The position numbers and the translations under genes were made by a program. From Diphasiastrum complanatum (Eukaryota > Streptophyta > Lycopodiopsida > Lycopodiales > Lycopodiaceae): a stretch of DNA of 64,000 nucleotides. The stretch is taken from positions 62,001-126,000 of the forward strand of contig MU831561.1 in assembly GCA_029204225.1 (NCBI GenBank), written 5' to 3'. Positions 32,556-44,574 of the stretch are shown in pieces. How positions within the stretch are numbered: the stretch's first letter is position 1; the number at the start of each line of letters is the position of its first letter. The notes under the pieces are model-generated. The model saw only the letters and a program-made list of their open reading frames with translations, was not told where the DNA came from and made no database searches.

Positions 32556-34415
32556 TCAAAATATTGCGATGTGTCCAATGTGTGGACTTGGTGGACTATG
32601 GTTGTTGGTCTTGTGGTTGCTGAGCCGCTTCTGTGACTTGGGGACTGGATATCCCCATCCCCCCCCCCCAAGAACTTGTGCCGGTGGTGATGTTGGTGGT
32701 GTTGGTGTAGTAATCAGTGTGGGTGGAGTGGTGACTAGATCTGGCTGACTTGTGACTTGAGATATTGTTGTGTCAGGTGCTGGTGTAGAGGTAGTTGCTC
32801 CGTCACCCCCGTCGATGACATGTGAGGGTGATGAGTGTGGTTGTGAGGCTGTGGATGAGCTTCCATCATCTGAGGTGGAACCATCTGAAACTGATCCCAT
32901 TGGTGATGTGCTTCCATCTTGAAGCTTCTTTTGCATCCTTTGTTGCCTTGTGTCTGGTAACTGGGCCTTGGAGGTATCGGCCTCTTGAGCTCCGGAGGTT
33001 GCAGCTGCTTGTGATTCCGGTTGTGGGCTTTTTTGCTTCTGTACCAGAGGGAGAATACTAGTGTTTACTCGTTTAGGCTGAGATCCCGATGGTGAAGTTG
33101 CCCTTGATCGTGCACGCTTGGACTTTGTTGACTCAATGGAAATTTCCCATGCCTTGTCCGCAAGTTGTAAGTGTTGTTGAAACTTTGGCCCGTTCTGGAC
33201 TTGGTGGAGGGTGATATCTGTCAAGAGATATCCGAGTATTGTTATCGGTTGCTTGTTCTTAATGCACTCATGAAGGCAGTTCAAAACAAACTGTGCCCAA
33301 TCATAGAGGTTCTGGGCATGCAGTCGTGAATCTGCCATCATGTGAAATAGGGACATGGGTACCCTCTACAACTTGGTTCTTGGTCGTTGTGTGCATTTCG
33401 TCAAGTACGCACATGCCACTTGTAGTTGTGGGTCATTAATTGCTTCGACTCGATACCCATCCTTGTTTTTCCACTTGGCCACGGATGGGTCAATGAATTT
33501 GAAATATCCTATTTGCTTGATTTTTTTAAGTGTCCTGGTGATAGCATTGGGTCCTCTTGGGAACCCAAAAGGTTGCAAGTTAGCCAGTGCAAATGATATG
33601 TTGTAAACATAGTTCCGCACAAGAGGAACTATTAGTTGGCACGACCTTGCTATAGCATTGTAGTTGGCATATATCATATGCACAAGGTACGGGCTTTGAT
33701 ACCCCGTCAGGACTGGCATCTGGAACTCAATGGCTTGAAAGAAGGATGTTGCTTGTTGGTACCGGTGTTGCATTTCAGTAAGATCCAGTTTAGACAATTG
33801 GATGTCGAGCTTATTGGCATCAGGGTCATCAGAACTGAGAAATAGGAATCTGGAAAAAAGGGTGTCGGTTGAGATTTGAGACAGGGTTAACAGGTGTCGA
33901 TTGAGATGGGAGTGGAGGGCGTCGGCTGAGATGTGAGCGGAGGGCGTCGATTGATATTTGATCGGAGGTTGTCGGCTGAGATGTGATGGAAAGGTATCGA
34001 TTGAGATGTGATAGAAAGGCATCGGTTGAGATGTGATAGAAAGGCGTCGGCTGAGATGTGAACGGAAGGTTTGGCTGAAGGGAGTGATGGCGGGAAAGGA
34101 ATGGATTGTGAAGATTGCGGGAGAGGAACTGAGGTTGGGAAGGAAGGTGTGTGAAAGTGGAGGTGTTGTGAATAGAAGGGTATAGAGGATGTGTGGCAAA
34201 CTAAGTATGGTGTGAACAATGGAATGTAGAAGTTTCGAAAAAGAAGATGTTGGTATATGTTTGCGACTGAGCGGAAAGGATGAAGATATTGGGAGATGTA
34301 AAGGAAGTAGCTTTCGGTGAAAACAGGTTTTTGGAGATGATGAAAGAAAAGTGTGTATGATTAAAAGGTGATACTCAATAGTGTAACAGAAGCGTGTTGA
34401 ATGCTTGCGTGACAC
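32556..34415 (-). pseudogene. Gypsy env-position ORF (349 + 266 codons in one frame, one stop between)
   Basis: Two open stretches, 34415-33366 and 33356-32556, are in the same frame and are separated by one stop at 33366. The first 125 residues are Ser/Leu/His/Pro-rich. A section of 25-residue repeats follows, built from 25-bp DNA repeats (SHLSR...ITSQ...HISAD). The next globular-looking part holds LPFGFPRGPNA-like sequence (written here as FGFPRGPNAITRTL), FKFIDPSVAKWKNKDGY and, after the stop, NLYDWAQFVLNCLHECIKNK. The C-terminal 150 residues are Pro/Ser/Thr-rich. It sits where Athila elements carry an envelope-like ORF, but no membrane or fusion motif is present. The real start may lie after the repeats. 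Relatives at 19.2-20.5 kb and 51.6-52.0 kb support a conserved family. Its role is not known. Confidence 0.6.
33896..34080. repeat. 25-bp tandem repeat array 1 (8 units)
   Basis: Units of the form GTCGGCTGAGATGTGAGCGG... start at 33896, 33921, 33946, 33971, 33996, 34021, 34046 and 34071, exactly 25 bases apart. A looser unit starts at 33864. The array lies inside the env-position ORF on the other strand. Confidence 0.92.
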
Positions 34416-34738
34416 TACCCCTCAACATGTGAAATGTTTCAAATGCATTGTTCTCCATTGGCGATATTAGGTTTGGAGATTGTTTGTGATGGCGCTCTCA
34501 ATGGAAAACACACTAGGATGGCTAATACTGGGTGGAGATGGTGTGGAAGAAACCACGGATACACAAAACGAGAGAGCGCCAGGATCATGTAGGAGAGCTG
34601 GAAAATCGCCAATAGATCGTCACAAGAGCCCTCCAGAGTTTGCACTTTGCTGAGGTGTGAATGGCGTCAAGGTGATGGCATTTATGGACGCCGTCGGCTG
34701 GGTTCGGAAGCGATGGGATGTGTTTGTTCATTGAATTT
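34416..34738. other. Gap between repeat arrays in the gypsy element
   Basis: This is noncoding-looking sequence between the env-position ORF and the second repeat array. Nothing further is recognised. Confidence 0.4.
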
Positions 34739-34750
34739 TGAATGAGAAGC

Positions 34751-35075
34751 GTCGGTCGAGATTTGATGGAGGCGCGTCGGTCAAAATCTGAGAGAGTCGC
34801 GTTGGTCGAGATCTGAGAGAGTCGCGTCAGTCGAGATCTGAGAGAGTCACATCAGTCGAGCTCTAAGAGAGTCGCGTCGATCAAGATTTGATAGAAATCT
34901 ATCGGTTGAGATCTGAGCGGATCCCGTCGGTTGAGATTTGAGATGATCCCGTTAGTTGATATTTGAGTTGATCCCCTCGGTTGAGATTTGAGTGGATCCC
35001 ATCGGTTGACATTTGAGTGGATCCCGTCGGTTGAGATTTGAGTGGATCCTGTCGGTTGAAATTTGACAAAATTCC
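34751..35075. repeat. 25-bp tandem repeat array 2 (13 units)
   Basis: Units begin at 34751 and every 25 bases to 35051 without an indel. Early units read GTCGGTCGAGATCTGAGAGA and later ones GTCGGTTGAGATTTGAGTGG, so two sub-types form blocks. The unit is the same as in array 1, 670 bases away. Confidence 0.93.
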
Positions 35076-35375
35076 AATACGAAGGAATGGATCTGTGTGA
35101 TGCTAGTGAAGAACTTCAAGCTGAAAATATAAGTGTGGCCCAGAGTAGAAGTTTTTATGAAAAGAGTGTATCCCCATGAATGTTTGTATGCTTGAGATAT
35201 CAGTTAGACATAGATGAGGTGGCTAAATTGTGAGAATCATTTCTGATGGTGTAGCCTATCATTTCTTGATCTAGAACATCCATGACCCAGGAATATAACT
35301 AGAACTACAAGGAAGAACATAAGAAAAATAGAGAGAAAGAATAAAAAATGTAAAATATATACTAGGGAAAAGATG
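35076..35375. other. Spacer between integrase and repeat array
   Basis: About 300 AT-rich bases follow the integrase stop at 35376. No gene is recognised. Confidence 0.45.
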
Positions 35376-36450
35376 TTAAATTGGGTCAACAAAAAACAAC
35401 TCTTCGTAATACCGCCTTAGACGACCACCGTTTACGACAGTCTCTAGGAGGATTCTGTCAAGTGTTTGCAACTGGACCGCACCATTAGGAAAGACTTTAT
35501 TAATAACATACGGCCCCTCACTTCTGAATTTCAATTTGTCGGGGTGCTTCTTGGATGTATAAAGAAGCACCTGGTCACCTAAATGTAGATCTTTATTACG
35601 TAGGTGACGGTCATGCCAGGCCTTTTGGCGTCGTTTATTAACCAGTTGTGCATGGTAAGATATAAGTCTTGTCTTGCATAACTGGGTTAACGTAAATAGC
35701 CTCCATGACTGGTAATGATGGGACTAAGAATTCTACTGGCATAACCGCCTCTTGACCATATACTAAGTGGAAAGGGGTAACCCACCTAGTGGCTTTCTTC
35801 GGGGTGGTGCGGTAAGCCCAAAAAGCTGAGGAAAGTTTTGTTTCCCAATCAGAACGACTGGTTTCAACTATCTTGGTCAAAATTTTACATATCGTCTTGT
35901 TAGTTGATTCAGCCTGGCCATTACATCTAGGGTAGTACAGTGTACTTTTTCTGTAAACAACAAGGTAATGGTGTAGGAGGTTATCAATGACAGCATTCAA
36001 AAAATGCGTGCCACGATCACTAACTAACTCAATGGGACAGCCAAAACATGTAATAATGTTTTCTAAAAAAAATGCGCGACTGTTTTTGCGTTGGCGTCCT
36101 TCGTAGCTCAAGCCTCCACCCACTTAGTGGCGTAATCTGTGGCTATGAGGATGTAACGAGCTTGAGTATGTTTTGTTGCTAGACTGATTGGTCCAACAAA
36201 GTCAATTTCTCACTTATGGAAGGCTTCGCCTTCTATAATGGGAGTCAACGACGTGAAGTCTGCTTTGGTGTTTTTCTTGGCTTGTTGACAGACATCACAC
36301 GCTTTAATGATAACAAACGTGTCCTTAAACAAAGATGGCCACCACAGTCCTGCTCGAAGGATAATCTTTGTTGTGGCTTCAGCAGAAAAGTGGCCATCTC
36401 CAATGCCCTCATGAGCCTAAGATATGATAGGTCGTATCTCTGATTCATAA
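35376..36450 (-). pseudogene. Gypsy integrase (broken)
   Basis: In minus order: a zinc-binding part near 36430-36290 reads AHEGIGDGHFSAEATTK, then WWPSLFKD, then CDVCQQAKK (H2C2). The core reads DFVGPISLATKHTQARYILI near 36200-36150. From 36123 comes FGCPIELVSDRGTHFLNAV, then PRCNGQAESTNKTICKIL (the DRGTHF and NGQAE boxes) and the WAYRTTPKKAT section. From 35570 the GPY/F-type C-terminal module ends at 35376. Stops and shifts separate the pieces near 36190, 36125 and 35600. The absence of a chromodomain agrees with an Athila/Tat position. Confidence 0.9.
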
Positions 36451-37809
36451 GCAATCGGCGAATGATACCGTCAATGCCCCTTTTGTAAAGTTGTCCCGCA
36501 ATTAACTGAAAGGGCGCTGCTTTTAGCAAAAATTTTCTTTTTGCCGCCGTACTCAAGCCTTCTTTGAGTCTGCCTGTTGTGAGGAACTGGGTGATCTCCT
36601 CAGCCCATAAGAGTGTAGCATCGATCTGAAAAAGGCAGGCATCAGGGAGATCATTGTTGACTAGTATAGTTGCTTTTTCAGCACTTGGTAGTCTGGAAAG
36701 GTGGTCCGCCATGAAATGTTGGGTCTCTTTCCGAACGACTACAAGGAAATTAAATTCCTTTAAAATCAACAGCCATCGAGCTGTACGTCCCGTTTTACAA
36801 GATTTATTAACGATATATAGAAGGGCTTGATGGTCTGTGTAGAATGCAAAGGTCTGGCCTAATAAATAATGTGCACAACATAGACCGTCGCCAATGCTTC
36901 TCTCTTAGTGGTTGTATAGTTTACTTCAGCAGGCGCCAATTGCTTGCTCAAGAAACGTATTGGGAAGTCTTTGCCATACTCGTCCGGTTGCGCAAGAAGA
37001 CCTCCAATGGCATACTTACTTGCATCAGTATGCACATGGAACTCTTTCATGTAATCTGGCGAGCGAAGTATGGGAGCCGTGGTGAGGGCTGTTTTCAACT
37101 CCTCAAAGGCCTTAATTTGTTCTTCGGTCCAGCGAGGATCTACCACAACTAAATAAACAAGGCGTGCCTTGCCGACATAATCGATTATAAAGATGCGATA
37201 ATAATTTGTATGACCAAGGAAGACATATACTTCCTTCACTGTTGTAGGTAAGGGCATTTCCACTATAACCTTGATTTTTGACGGGTCGGTAGAAATACCG
37301 TCCTTTGAAATTATATGCCCGAGTACCACCCCATGGGTGACCCATATTTGGCATTTATCAGGGTTTAGTGAGATTCCAAATCTACGACAGCGAATGAAGA
37401 TTTTCTCCAGGGCGTCAAGTTGTGTAGCTGCGGAGGAATGTACACCTAGATCGTCAAGATAAATCTCTACAATTCGATGTAACAGATCTTGAAAAGCCAG
37501 TTGCATGACGCTTTGGAACATTGAAGGGGCGTTGCATAAGCCAAAAGGCATAACATTATAAGCATAAACCACGTTCTCTATTGCAAAGGTCGTTCTATGT
37601 TTATCTTCAGGGGCTATTTGAGCAAGGAAATACCCGCTGAATCCATCCAAGAAGCTGAAAGCTTCAGCTCCTGCCATTTCCTCGAGGATTTGAGTCGTTA
37701 AAGGCAAGGTAAAATGGTCTTTCTTTGTAACTGCATTAAGGTTTTTGAGATTGACACAAATACAAAGCTTGCCATTTTTCTTGGGTAAACCACAATGGGT
37801 GATACCCAA
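36451..37809 (-). pseudogene. Gypsy reverse transcriptase and RNase H (broken)
   Basis: The frame from 37809 reads the RT blocks KKNGKLCICVNLKNLNAVTK, FSFLDGFSGYFLAQIAPEDK, VMPFGLCNAPSMFQ and the catalytic YLDDLGVHSS. The thumb reads GHIISKDGISTDPSKIKVI and the RNase H start FHVHTDASKYAIGGLLAQ. It ends near 36859; a further piece (36769 on) has ETQHFMADHLSRLPSAE, the RNase H end. The first RT residues before 37809 are in another frame (about 37930-37810). These catalytic motifs remain, but the polyprotein frame is broken. Confidence 0.9.
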
Positions 37810-38351
37810 TCAGTATGTTGAACTTCATAAATGAATCCAGCATCCAACTTCTTAATATCTTCGTCGATCCTCTCACGATAGACAGGGTTAGATCAATAGG
37901 GTTTAGTCCTAATAGGCGTAGCATTGTCTTCTAAAGGAGTCCTATGGACGACTATTTCAGATGGGATTCCTTTCATTTTTGTATAATTCCATGCAAATAC
38001 ATCCTTGTATTTGCGAAGTAATGTTTCCAGATTAGCAAGTTGGGTTGATGACAAATGTGCACGAACATGAACTATTCGGTCTATCTCCTCGTCAGGATCT
38101 TTAAGGTTTAGTGGAATGGTCTTAGCAGGTCCTTCAAAGGAGTTGGAATTTGGTGTAATTTCCCGATGTGGCTGTGGTAACTAGATAACAACGTCATCCA
38201 GTGTAAAGTCTTTGAACTTCTATGGAAGATCAAAAGGTGGGTCGACAAAAGGTTCGGAAACTTTGGAAATCATCTGAGGTGATTCACTACCGGACGTGGA
38301 AGCTTGGTCGGATTGTTTGGTTTTTGTCCCTTTTGACAAGGGCTTGATCGG
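37810..38351 (-). other. Gypsy pol spacer with the RT N-terminal part, broken
   Basis: This section should encode the linker between protease and RT. Pieces such as the stretch before HCGLPKKNGK are visible in shifted frames, with several stops. No separate gene is indicated. Confidence 0.5.
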
Positions 38352-39434
38352 CTATTTAAGCTTCTCATGCATCTGTTTTTGATGCTGGGTTAATTTTGCA
38401 TCAATAACTTTAGTTGTTTGTAATCGAGATTTTTGTGGTTTTTGAGTGGGCGGTGTTGGTGCCTCACTTATCATATCGTCGTCGATTGTATCCCATATTT
38501 CATCGGGATACACATCCCATGTATATACTTTGGGTTTGGGCTTGTATGTTTGTGTGTTGGGTACCTTGGATGTTAGTTGGACGTGAGCCAACGGTCCTGG
38601 TGTCGTTATCTCCTTAGGAATTGATTTTGGCGGATAAGGTTGTGCATCTAGATATAGGAGTACATGTTCATCCATCATGTCTACATCATCCCTGGAAAGA
38701 ATACCTTCTTCCGAAACATGGGCGGTAGAGACACTAGGTTCTCCTGGGAACCACGCTATAGGAATCGGGTCAATCATCATAAGTGGGATGATGGGTGTGT
38801 CAATGTATGTAGAGGATGGGAGAATATCCACATCTGCTGCAGCAGTTTCAATACGACATCGATTGGAATCAGTACAGTCCATAGTGGCTAGTGCGTGACC
38901 CCAATTGATTATGTCCGTGGATATCGTATAGTGACCTTTTGGTTGGATCGGGACGCTATCTGATTTTTCATATGTTGTGGATGACCAATCATCGTATACC
39001 TTGGCGGGCTTGACATGGCCTGTTGAGTCAACTGTGACTCGTTTATCGTGGTTATCAGAGGTAATTCTGCTATGCTTCCAATCTTGGACAACACCTGCCA
39101 TCTGGAACCAGGGTGTACCAAGACGGAGTTTATATGTATTGTTATCTTTTGGTCAATCTAAGATGACACAATCTAGCACAAATTTGACATCTGCTATGCG
39201 AACTTTTATATTTGTTAAATGACCAGCAGGGTCAGTAACTCGTTGATCAGCCAAGCGAAGTTTATATCGTGGTTGATCGAGGGTATGGAAGCCCCATGAC
39301 TTTGCCAATGACAAAGCCATTATATTAACGCCTGATCCGCTATCTAGGATAGCAGATACTACGGGATAGTCTTTATAGGACAAAGGTAGGGTGATGCTAG
39401 TCCCCTTAGCAACACCTATATTCAACAGATTCAT
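38352..39434 (-). pseudogene. Gypsy protease and following linker
   Basis: The frame 39434-39153 reads LPLSYKDYPVVSAILDSGSG, then VNIMALSLAKSWGF; DSG is the retropepsin active-site triplet of the retroviral-type aspartic protease that cleaves the polyprotein. The frame changes near 39150. The next 249 codons (39101-38352) form a polar linker (GHALATMDCTDSN, TPPTQKPQKSRLQTTK) leading to RT. It lies between element H, which interrupts the gag end, and RT. Confidence 0.8.
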
Positions 39435-39910
39435 AGGATTCTAGGGAATTTCAGGAATCTCTTCTGTTTTCTGCTGTTCATTAGGAATAGTAGGTAGCTG
39501 AAAATTTTGATGGATATAACGTTGAAGCCCAGTGAAGGATTTTATTGCGGTATGAAATGGCATGGTGAGTTGAGCTTGCAAGAGGTCAGAAAATACTTCA
39601 AGTCCCTATAGGGATTGCTCCTTTTCGGGGATTGATCTAAGAACAGACTTTCTGTATGTTCTTCCTCTCGCAAAAACTCATCTAGAAACTCATTGTATTG
39701 CCGTTGCTCCACTTTTTGGGTCTAGGTAATCTTTTGGTAATGTGGAAGCCGTCAAGTGGCTTCTCTGGGGGTCAGCTGATTTGACATGATTTTGCTGCTG
39801 TTCTTGTTGTTGGAGTTGTGCTCTAGTGAGAACTCTAACAGGTTCGGATGAGATATGGTGTGCGGAAGAATCCTGTTAGGTTGTTTAGGACAATCCTTGA
39901 AACTGTGTTT
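39435..39910 (-). pseudogene. Gypsy gag end and gag-protease junction
   Basis: Just left of element H the minus strand reads HSFKDCPKQPNRILP, the second half of the last gag zinc knuckle (its first half is right of H, ending CPDCVRK). The rest is a broken linker with stops. Confidence 0.6.
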
Positions 39911-40591
39911 TGTAAAAATTACAGCAAATAAGGATCCTAAAACACTTGAAATGATGAGGGAAACAATAGACTATGATTTCATAAGATTAGCACAAGTTGA
40001 ACCATCAAAATCCATCAAAAATCTATGCTTGAACCTCACTAAATGGCCCAAATCCTTGAAGAAGGCTTCACACGTGTGAAAGTACGGCCTCCCACAGTCT
40101 GAGTACTGTACACCAGACCTACATTCAATCCTATAATCATTAGTAATCACAAGTAATCAAACAATTATGAACATAGAGAGCAATTGCACATTATGAGAGA
40201 AAAAACATGAAATTGCTTGATTGATTTTGGTGAGATATCATCACCTATATATACATGATCCATCACGGTTTTGGGCAGGTATGAGTAGCCCTAAACCTAT
40301 CCCTAATTCTAATTTTGGTGGATCTTTCATCCCTACCAAGTTAGGGTTGGAATCTTGGAGATCCCTCAACAATGCAAAAATTACCAAAAATAGCTCCTAT
40401 TTTTTCTCCCTTGTATCTAAGCATAATTTGGACTCATTCCAAAGGTTCTAACACTTAGGTCTACTTGAGAACATCCTTATGAATGGAATCCTATGCTATT
40501 TGGCACGTGTGACAAGCCACATCATGACCATCTAACTATTTACAAGTCATATGACCAAAACTAGTCAAGCTAGAATTGTGAATTTTTAACA
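39911..40591 (-). repeat. 3' LTR of element H
   Basis: It pairs with 45386-46067. A TATATATA-type box lies at about 40246-40256 in the minus direction. The palindrome TTCACACGTGTGAA is at 40067-40080. The polypurine tract GTGAGGAGGAG lies at 40592-40602 on the minus strand. Confidence 0.94.
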
Positions 40592-40605
40592 CTCCTCCTC
40601 ACTAT

Positions 40606-43600
40606 CTAGCTTGGTTCAATCATTGCTTTACTAATCACTCCAAGTGATGATCTGAACTTCATAAAAGGTGTCTTTTGAAGTGGTTTAGTAAGTAGATCAG
40701 CTACACATTCATTGCTTGGAACATGCTCCAAAGCAATCTCCTTGGCTTGCACCATTTCTCTCACAAAGTGATGGCATATCTCAATGTGCTTAGATCTTGC
40801 ATGGAAGATTGGGTTAGATGCAAGGTGTTGGGCTGATATATTGTCATTGTAGATGATTGGTGCCTCCTCTGAATCCATGATCTTTAGTTCCACCAATAAT
40901 CTCTTGATCCAAAGTACCTCCTTTGTAGTGGTTGTCAAAGCTTTGTACTCGGCCTCGGTTGAAGATAGAGATATAGTTTCTTGCTTTTTTGAAAGCCATG
41001 AAACCACACCTTCTCCTATGAAAGTTGAATAGGCACTTGTTGATTTCCTATCCCTCTTGTCCCCTGCAAAATCTGAATCACTAAATGCATGAAGGTTAAT
41101 CACATCTCCTCTATATAGAATCCCAAAATCCAATGTACCCGAGATGTATCTTAGAATCCTCTTAGCCTTTTTCCAATGGATATTCAATGGCTTTTGCATG
41201 GATTGGCTCAACCTACATACACTAAAGCTAAGATCTGGTCTAGTTATAGTGATCCACATTAAGGAACCTATAAGTTGCCTAAACAAAGTGATGTCCATGA
41301 AGGATCTTTCATCATCTTCATTTGGCACTTTTACATCTTGCTCCATTGGTGTGTCAACACTTTTGCATACTTCCATCTTAAACTTCTTCAAAAGACTTTG
41401 AGCATAGTTTACTTGACTTATAAAGATAAAATCAGACCCTCTAAGTACTTCTATGCCTAAGATGAAGTGAAGACACCCTAGATCTACCATCTTGAACTCT
41501 AAGGATAGATCTATCTTGATTTTTTCAATACCATCAACACTATTTCCACTAATGATGATGTCATCTACATAAATGAGTAAAAGTACAATGCCAACATCAT
41601 CAAACTTAATGTAAAGAGTGGGATCATATTCACTTTGAACAAAAGAAAGTGAAATAAGATAGCAATGTAGTCTTGAATTCCAAGATCTCGAGGCTTGCTT
41701 CAAGCCATAGATGCTTCTTTGGAGATGGCATACTTTGTTCTCCATTCCATGCTTGATGAACCCTTGTGGCTGCTCCATATAGATATCCTCTTCCAAAAAA
41801 CCATTCAAGAAAGCATTAGAGACATCCATTTGACATAGAATCCATCCAAAATGTGATGCAAGTGCAATGATTAGTCTTATTGTGACCATCTTGGCCACGG
41901 GTGCAAAAGTTTCCTCATAGTCTATCCCTCTCTCTTGAGCATAACCTTTTGCAACTTATCTTGCTTTATGTTTGTTAACACTCCCATTTGCATTCAACTT
42001 AAGCTTGAAGACCCACTTGCATCCTATTACATTCCTTTGAGGTCTCTCAACAAGCAACCAAGTTTCATTCTCAATCAAGGCATCATACTCATCCAACATA
42101 GCTTTATACCATTCTTTGGAGTTCAATGCATCTTCAACATTAGACGGTTCTTCAAAACTAGATAAAGCATAAGAAGTGGATGAGATGCCCTCAACTTGCT
42201 GTCCTTTGCCTTGATATGTGAGCCTTGATGGCTCCACTTTTGCCCTTGAAGATCTCCTTGGTGTGATAGGTGGGTTTGGTGCTTGCTCCTCCATGAGCTC
42301 CTCCTCAAAACCAAGATCTTGCTCCTCGGCCATCTTCTTCTTGATTGTTGGAGAACTTGAGCCTTCTTCAAGCATATGCATATGATGTTCATCAAAGATG
42401 ACATCCCTTGAAACAACAAATTTGTTCAAGGATGGGAGATAGACTTTGTAGCCCTTGCTTGAGCTTGCATATCCAAGCATGATCCCTCTTGTGGAAGATG
42501 GATCCTCCTTGGTTCTTGTTTCCAATGGCACATGCACATAACATATACACCCAAAAATTTTCAAGTGATTAAGATTGGGTTTCTTTCCATACAACATCTC
42601 ATAAGGAGTTTTGCCTTCAATGGCTTTGCAAGACACCCTATTCATCAAGTAGTTTGCACATACAAGAGACTCACCCCAAAAGGATTTGGGCAAACAAGCA
42701 TCTAATCTTAAAGCCTTAGAACATTCACATAATGTTCTATTCCTTCTTTCAGCAACTCCATTTTGTTGAGGAGTGTAAGGACAAGAAGTCTCTTTCTTGA
42801 TCCCTTCCTCCTCACAAAAGGCCTTGAACTCATTGGAGATGAATTCTCCACCATTGTCACTTCTAAGAATCTTGATGCTATGATTATGATGCTTTTCCAC
42901 AAACAACTTGAACTTTACAAAAGTATCAAATACTTGAGACTTGAAGGAAAGTAAGAACACCCAACAATATCTTGAGTAGTCATCAATGAAGGTTAAAAAC
43001 ATGGATGAACCTCCATTAGATTTGGTGCTAGCAATGTGCACATCCGAGTGTATGAGTTCAAGAGGATGAGATGACTTTGTGATGGAGTTAGGAAACACCT
43101 TCTTATGTGCCTTGGATAAGGCACAAGCTTCACAAACCTTGTCTTCCTTCCCAATAGACCTTGGTAGGCCTAAAGCATACTCCTCCTTGATCATAGCCTC
43201 CATGGAACCCGAGTTGACATGTCCAAGTCTTTTGTGCCATAAAGTAAAGGTAGATATCTTGCTCTTCTCGGCCAACATGACAACATTAGTATCCACAAAT
43301 GCATCCAGCTTATAAAGTTTGCCAAGTCTGGTGCCCTTAGCCACTATCTTACCCTTCTTCTTGATGAAACATTCATTTGAAACAAAGTCAACATTGAAAC
43401 CATTGTCTACCATTTGGCCAACACTTAGTAGATTCTTTGTTATTGTAGGAATGTACAAAACACCTTCTATGTTGATCTTTTTGGAAGATCCTAAGCCAAG
43501 GTGAATGCTACCAACTCCTTCAATATTACAAGCTTCATCATTTGCTGTATAGATAGACTCTATAGGTCCATCATAAGATAAGAGAGAAGAGAAAAATTCC

Positions 43601-44574
43601 CTTTTACTAGTCATGTGTGAACTAGCACCCGAGTCAATCCACCAAGGATCTTCTCCTTTGAAGCTTGTTGAAGAAAATATGGACATCATGAGAGAGTCCT
43701 CATGTGAACTCTCCTCCTCCTCCTCTTTGCTCATGTTGGCTTGGCTTTGATCTTGCTTCCTCTTGAAGCATTCCGAGGCATAATGCCCCATCTTGCTACA
43801 ATAGTAGCACTTCACCTTTGATTTGTCCTTCTTGACTTTGGTGGTTGATGGAGATGCCTTTGGGGGTCCTTCTTGATCCTCAAGCTTTGTAGACTTCTTG
43901 AATGTTGATCCTTTGCCTTTGGACTTGCCTTTGCCTTTGGTGAAGAGAGCTTGGTCATCTCCACCTTGGATGGAAAGCCTATCCATCCTCTCTTGCATTT
44001 GGCTCCTTCTTGATTCCTCGGCCATGAGTGTGCCTTGGAGTTCTTCAAGTATGGGTAGCTTACCCATAATTGCATATCCCTGAACCAAATTGTCAAATTC
44101 AAAGCTTAGTTTATTCAATATGAGTTGAACAAGCTCTTCATCCTTGATAGGGTCACCTATAAAGGCTAGCTCTTTGTTCAATTCCTTTACTCTTAGGACA
44201 AAAGTATGTGCACTCTCTCCTTTCTTTTGATAGCTTCTATAGATTTGATTCTTCAAAGCTAACATTCTAGTTTGGTTCTTGGATTCATAGACCTTTTGCA
44301 AAGTCTCCCAAGCATCTTGAGCTGAAGTGCAATCTCCTACCTCTCTTAAGAGTTCATTTGCAACATTCATTTTTATGCAATGTAGTGCAACATTGCACCT
44401 CTTGATGTATTTGGCTTTTTCTTGAGGATGAATAGGTTCACCCTCCTTACCATTTACAATTTCCATCAGATCTTGCATGATCATGATAGATTCCATTCTA
44501 ACTTTCCATATGGAATAGTTAGTTTTGTTGAGCCTTTCATTAGTATCCAAAAGATATGCATTTATAGATGCCAT
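40606..44574 (-). pseudogene. Gag-pol of copia element H (one in-frame stop)
   Basis: The frame spans 1322 codons from 44574 to 40606 with a single TAA at about 41958-41956, at the start of RT (NKHKAR, stop, VAKGYAQERG). A single base change would explain this stop. Visible domains in order: gag; zinc knuckle CYYCSKMGHYASEC near residue 255; protease WWIDSGASSHM; integrase HKRLGHVN with CEAC, then HSDVH, LRSDNGGEF and NGVAERRNRTL; RT DVSNAFLNG, LKQASRSWN and the YVDDI box; and RNase H DSDFAGDKRDRKSTSAY, STEAEYKA, YNDN. It is a sister family to B and G. The upstream frame alone (872 codons) could still make gag, protease and integrase. Confidence 0.93.

Noticed and set aside
31582-34415. Calling the env-position ORF a true envelope glycoprotein
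   Set aside because: There is no signal peptide, fusion peptide, cleavage site or membrane anchor visible; position alone is not enough.
34751-35075. Regular 25-bp repeats suggesting a CRISPR array
   Set aside because: Units are directly adjacent with no spacers, they diverge gradually, and the setting is a plant retrotransposon.
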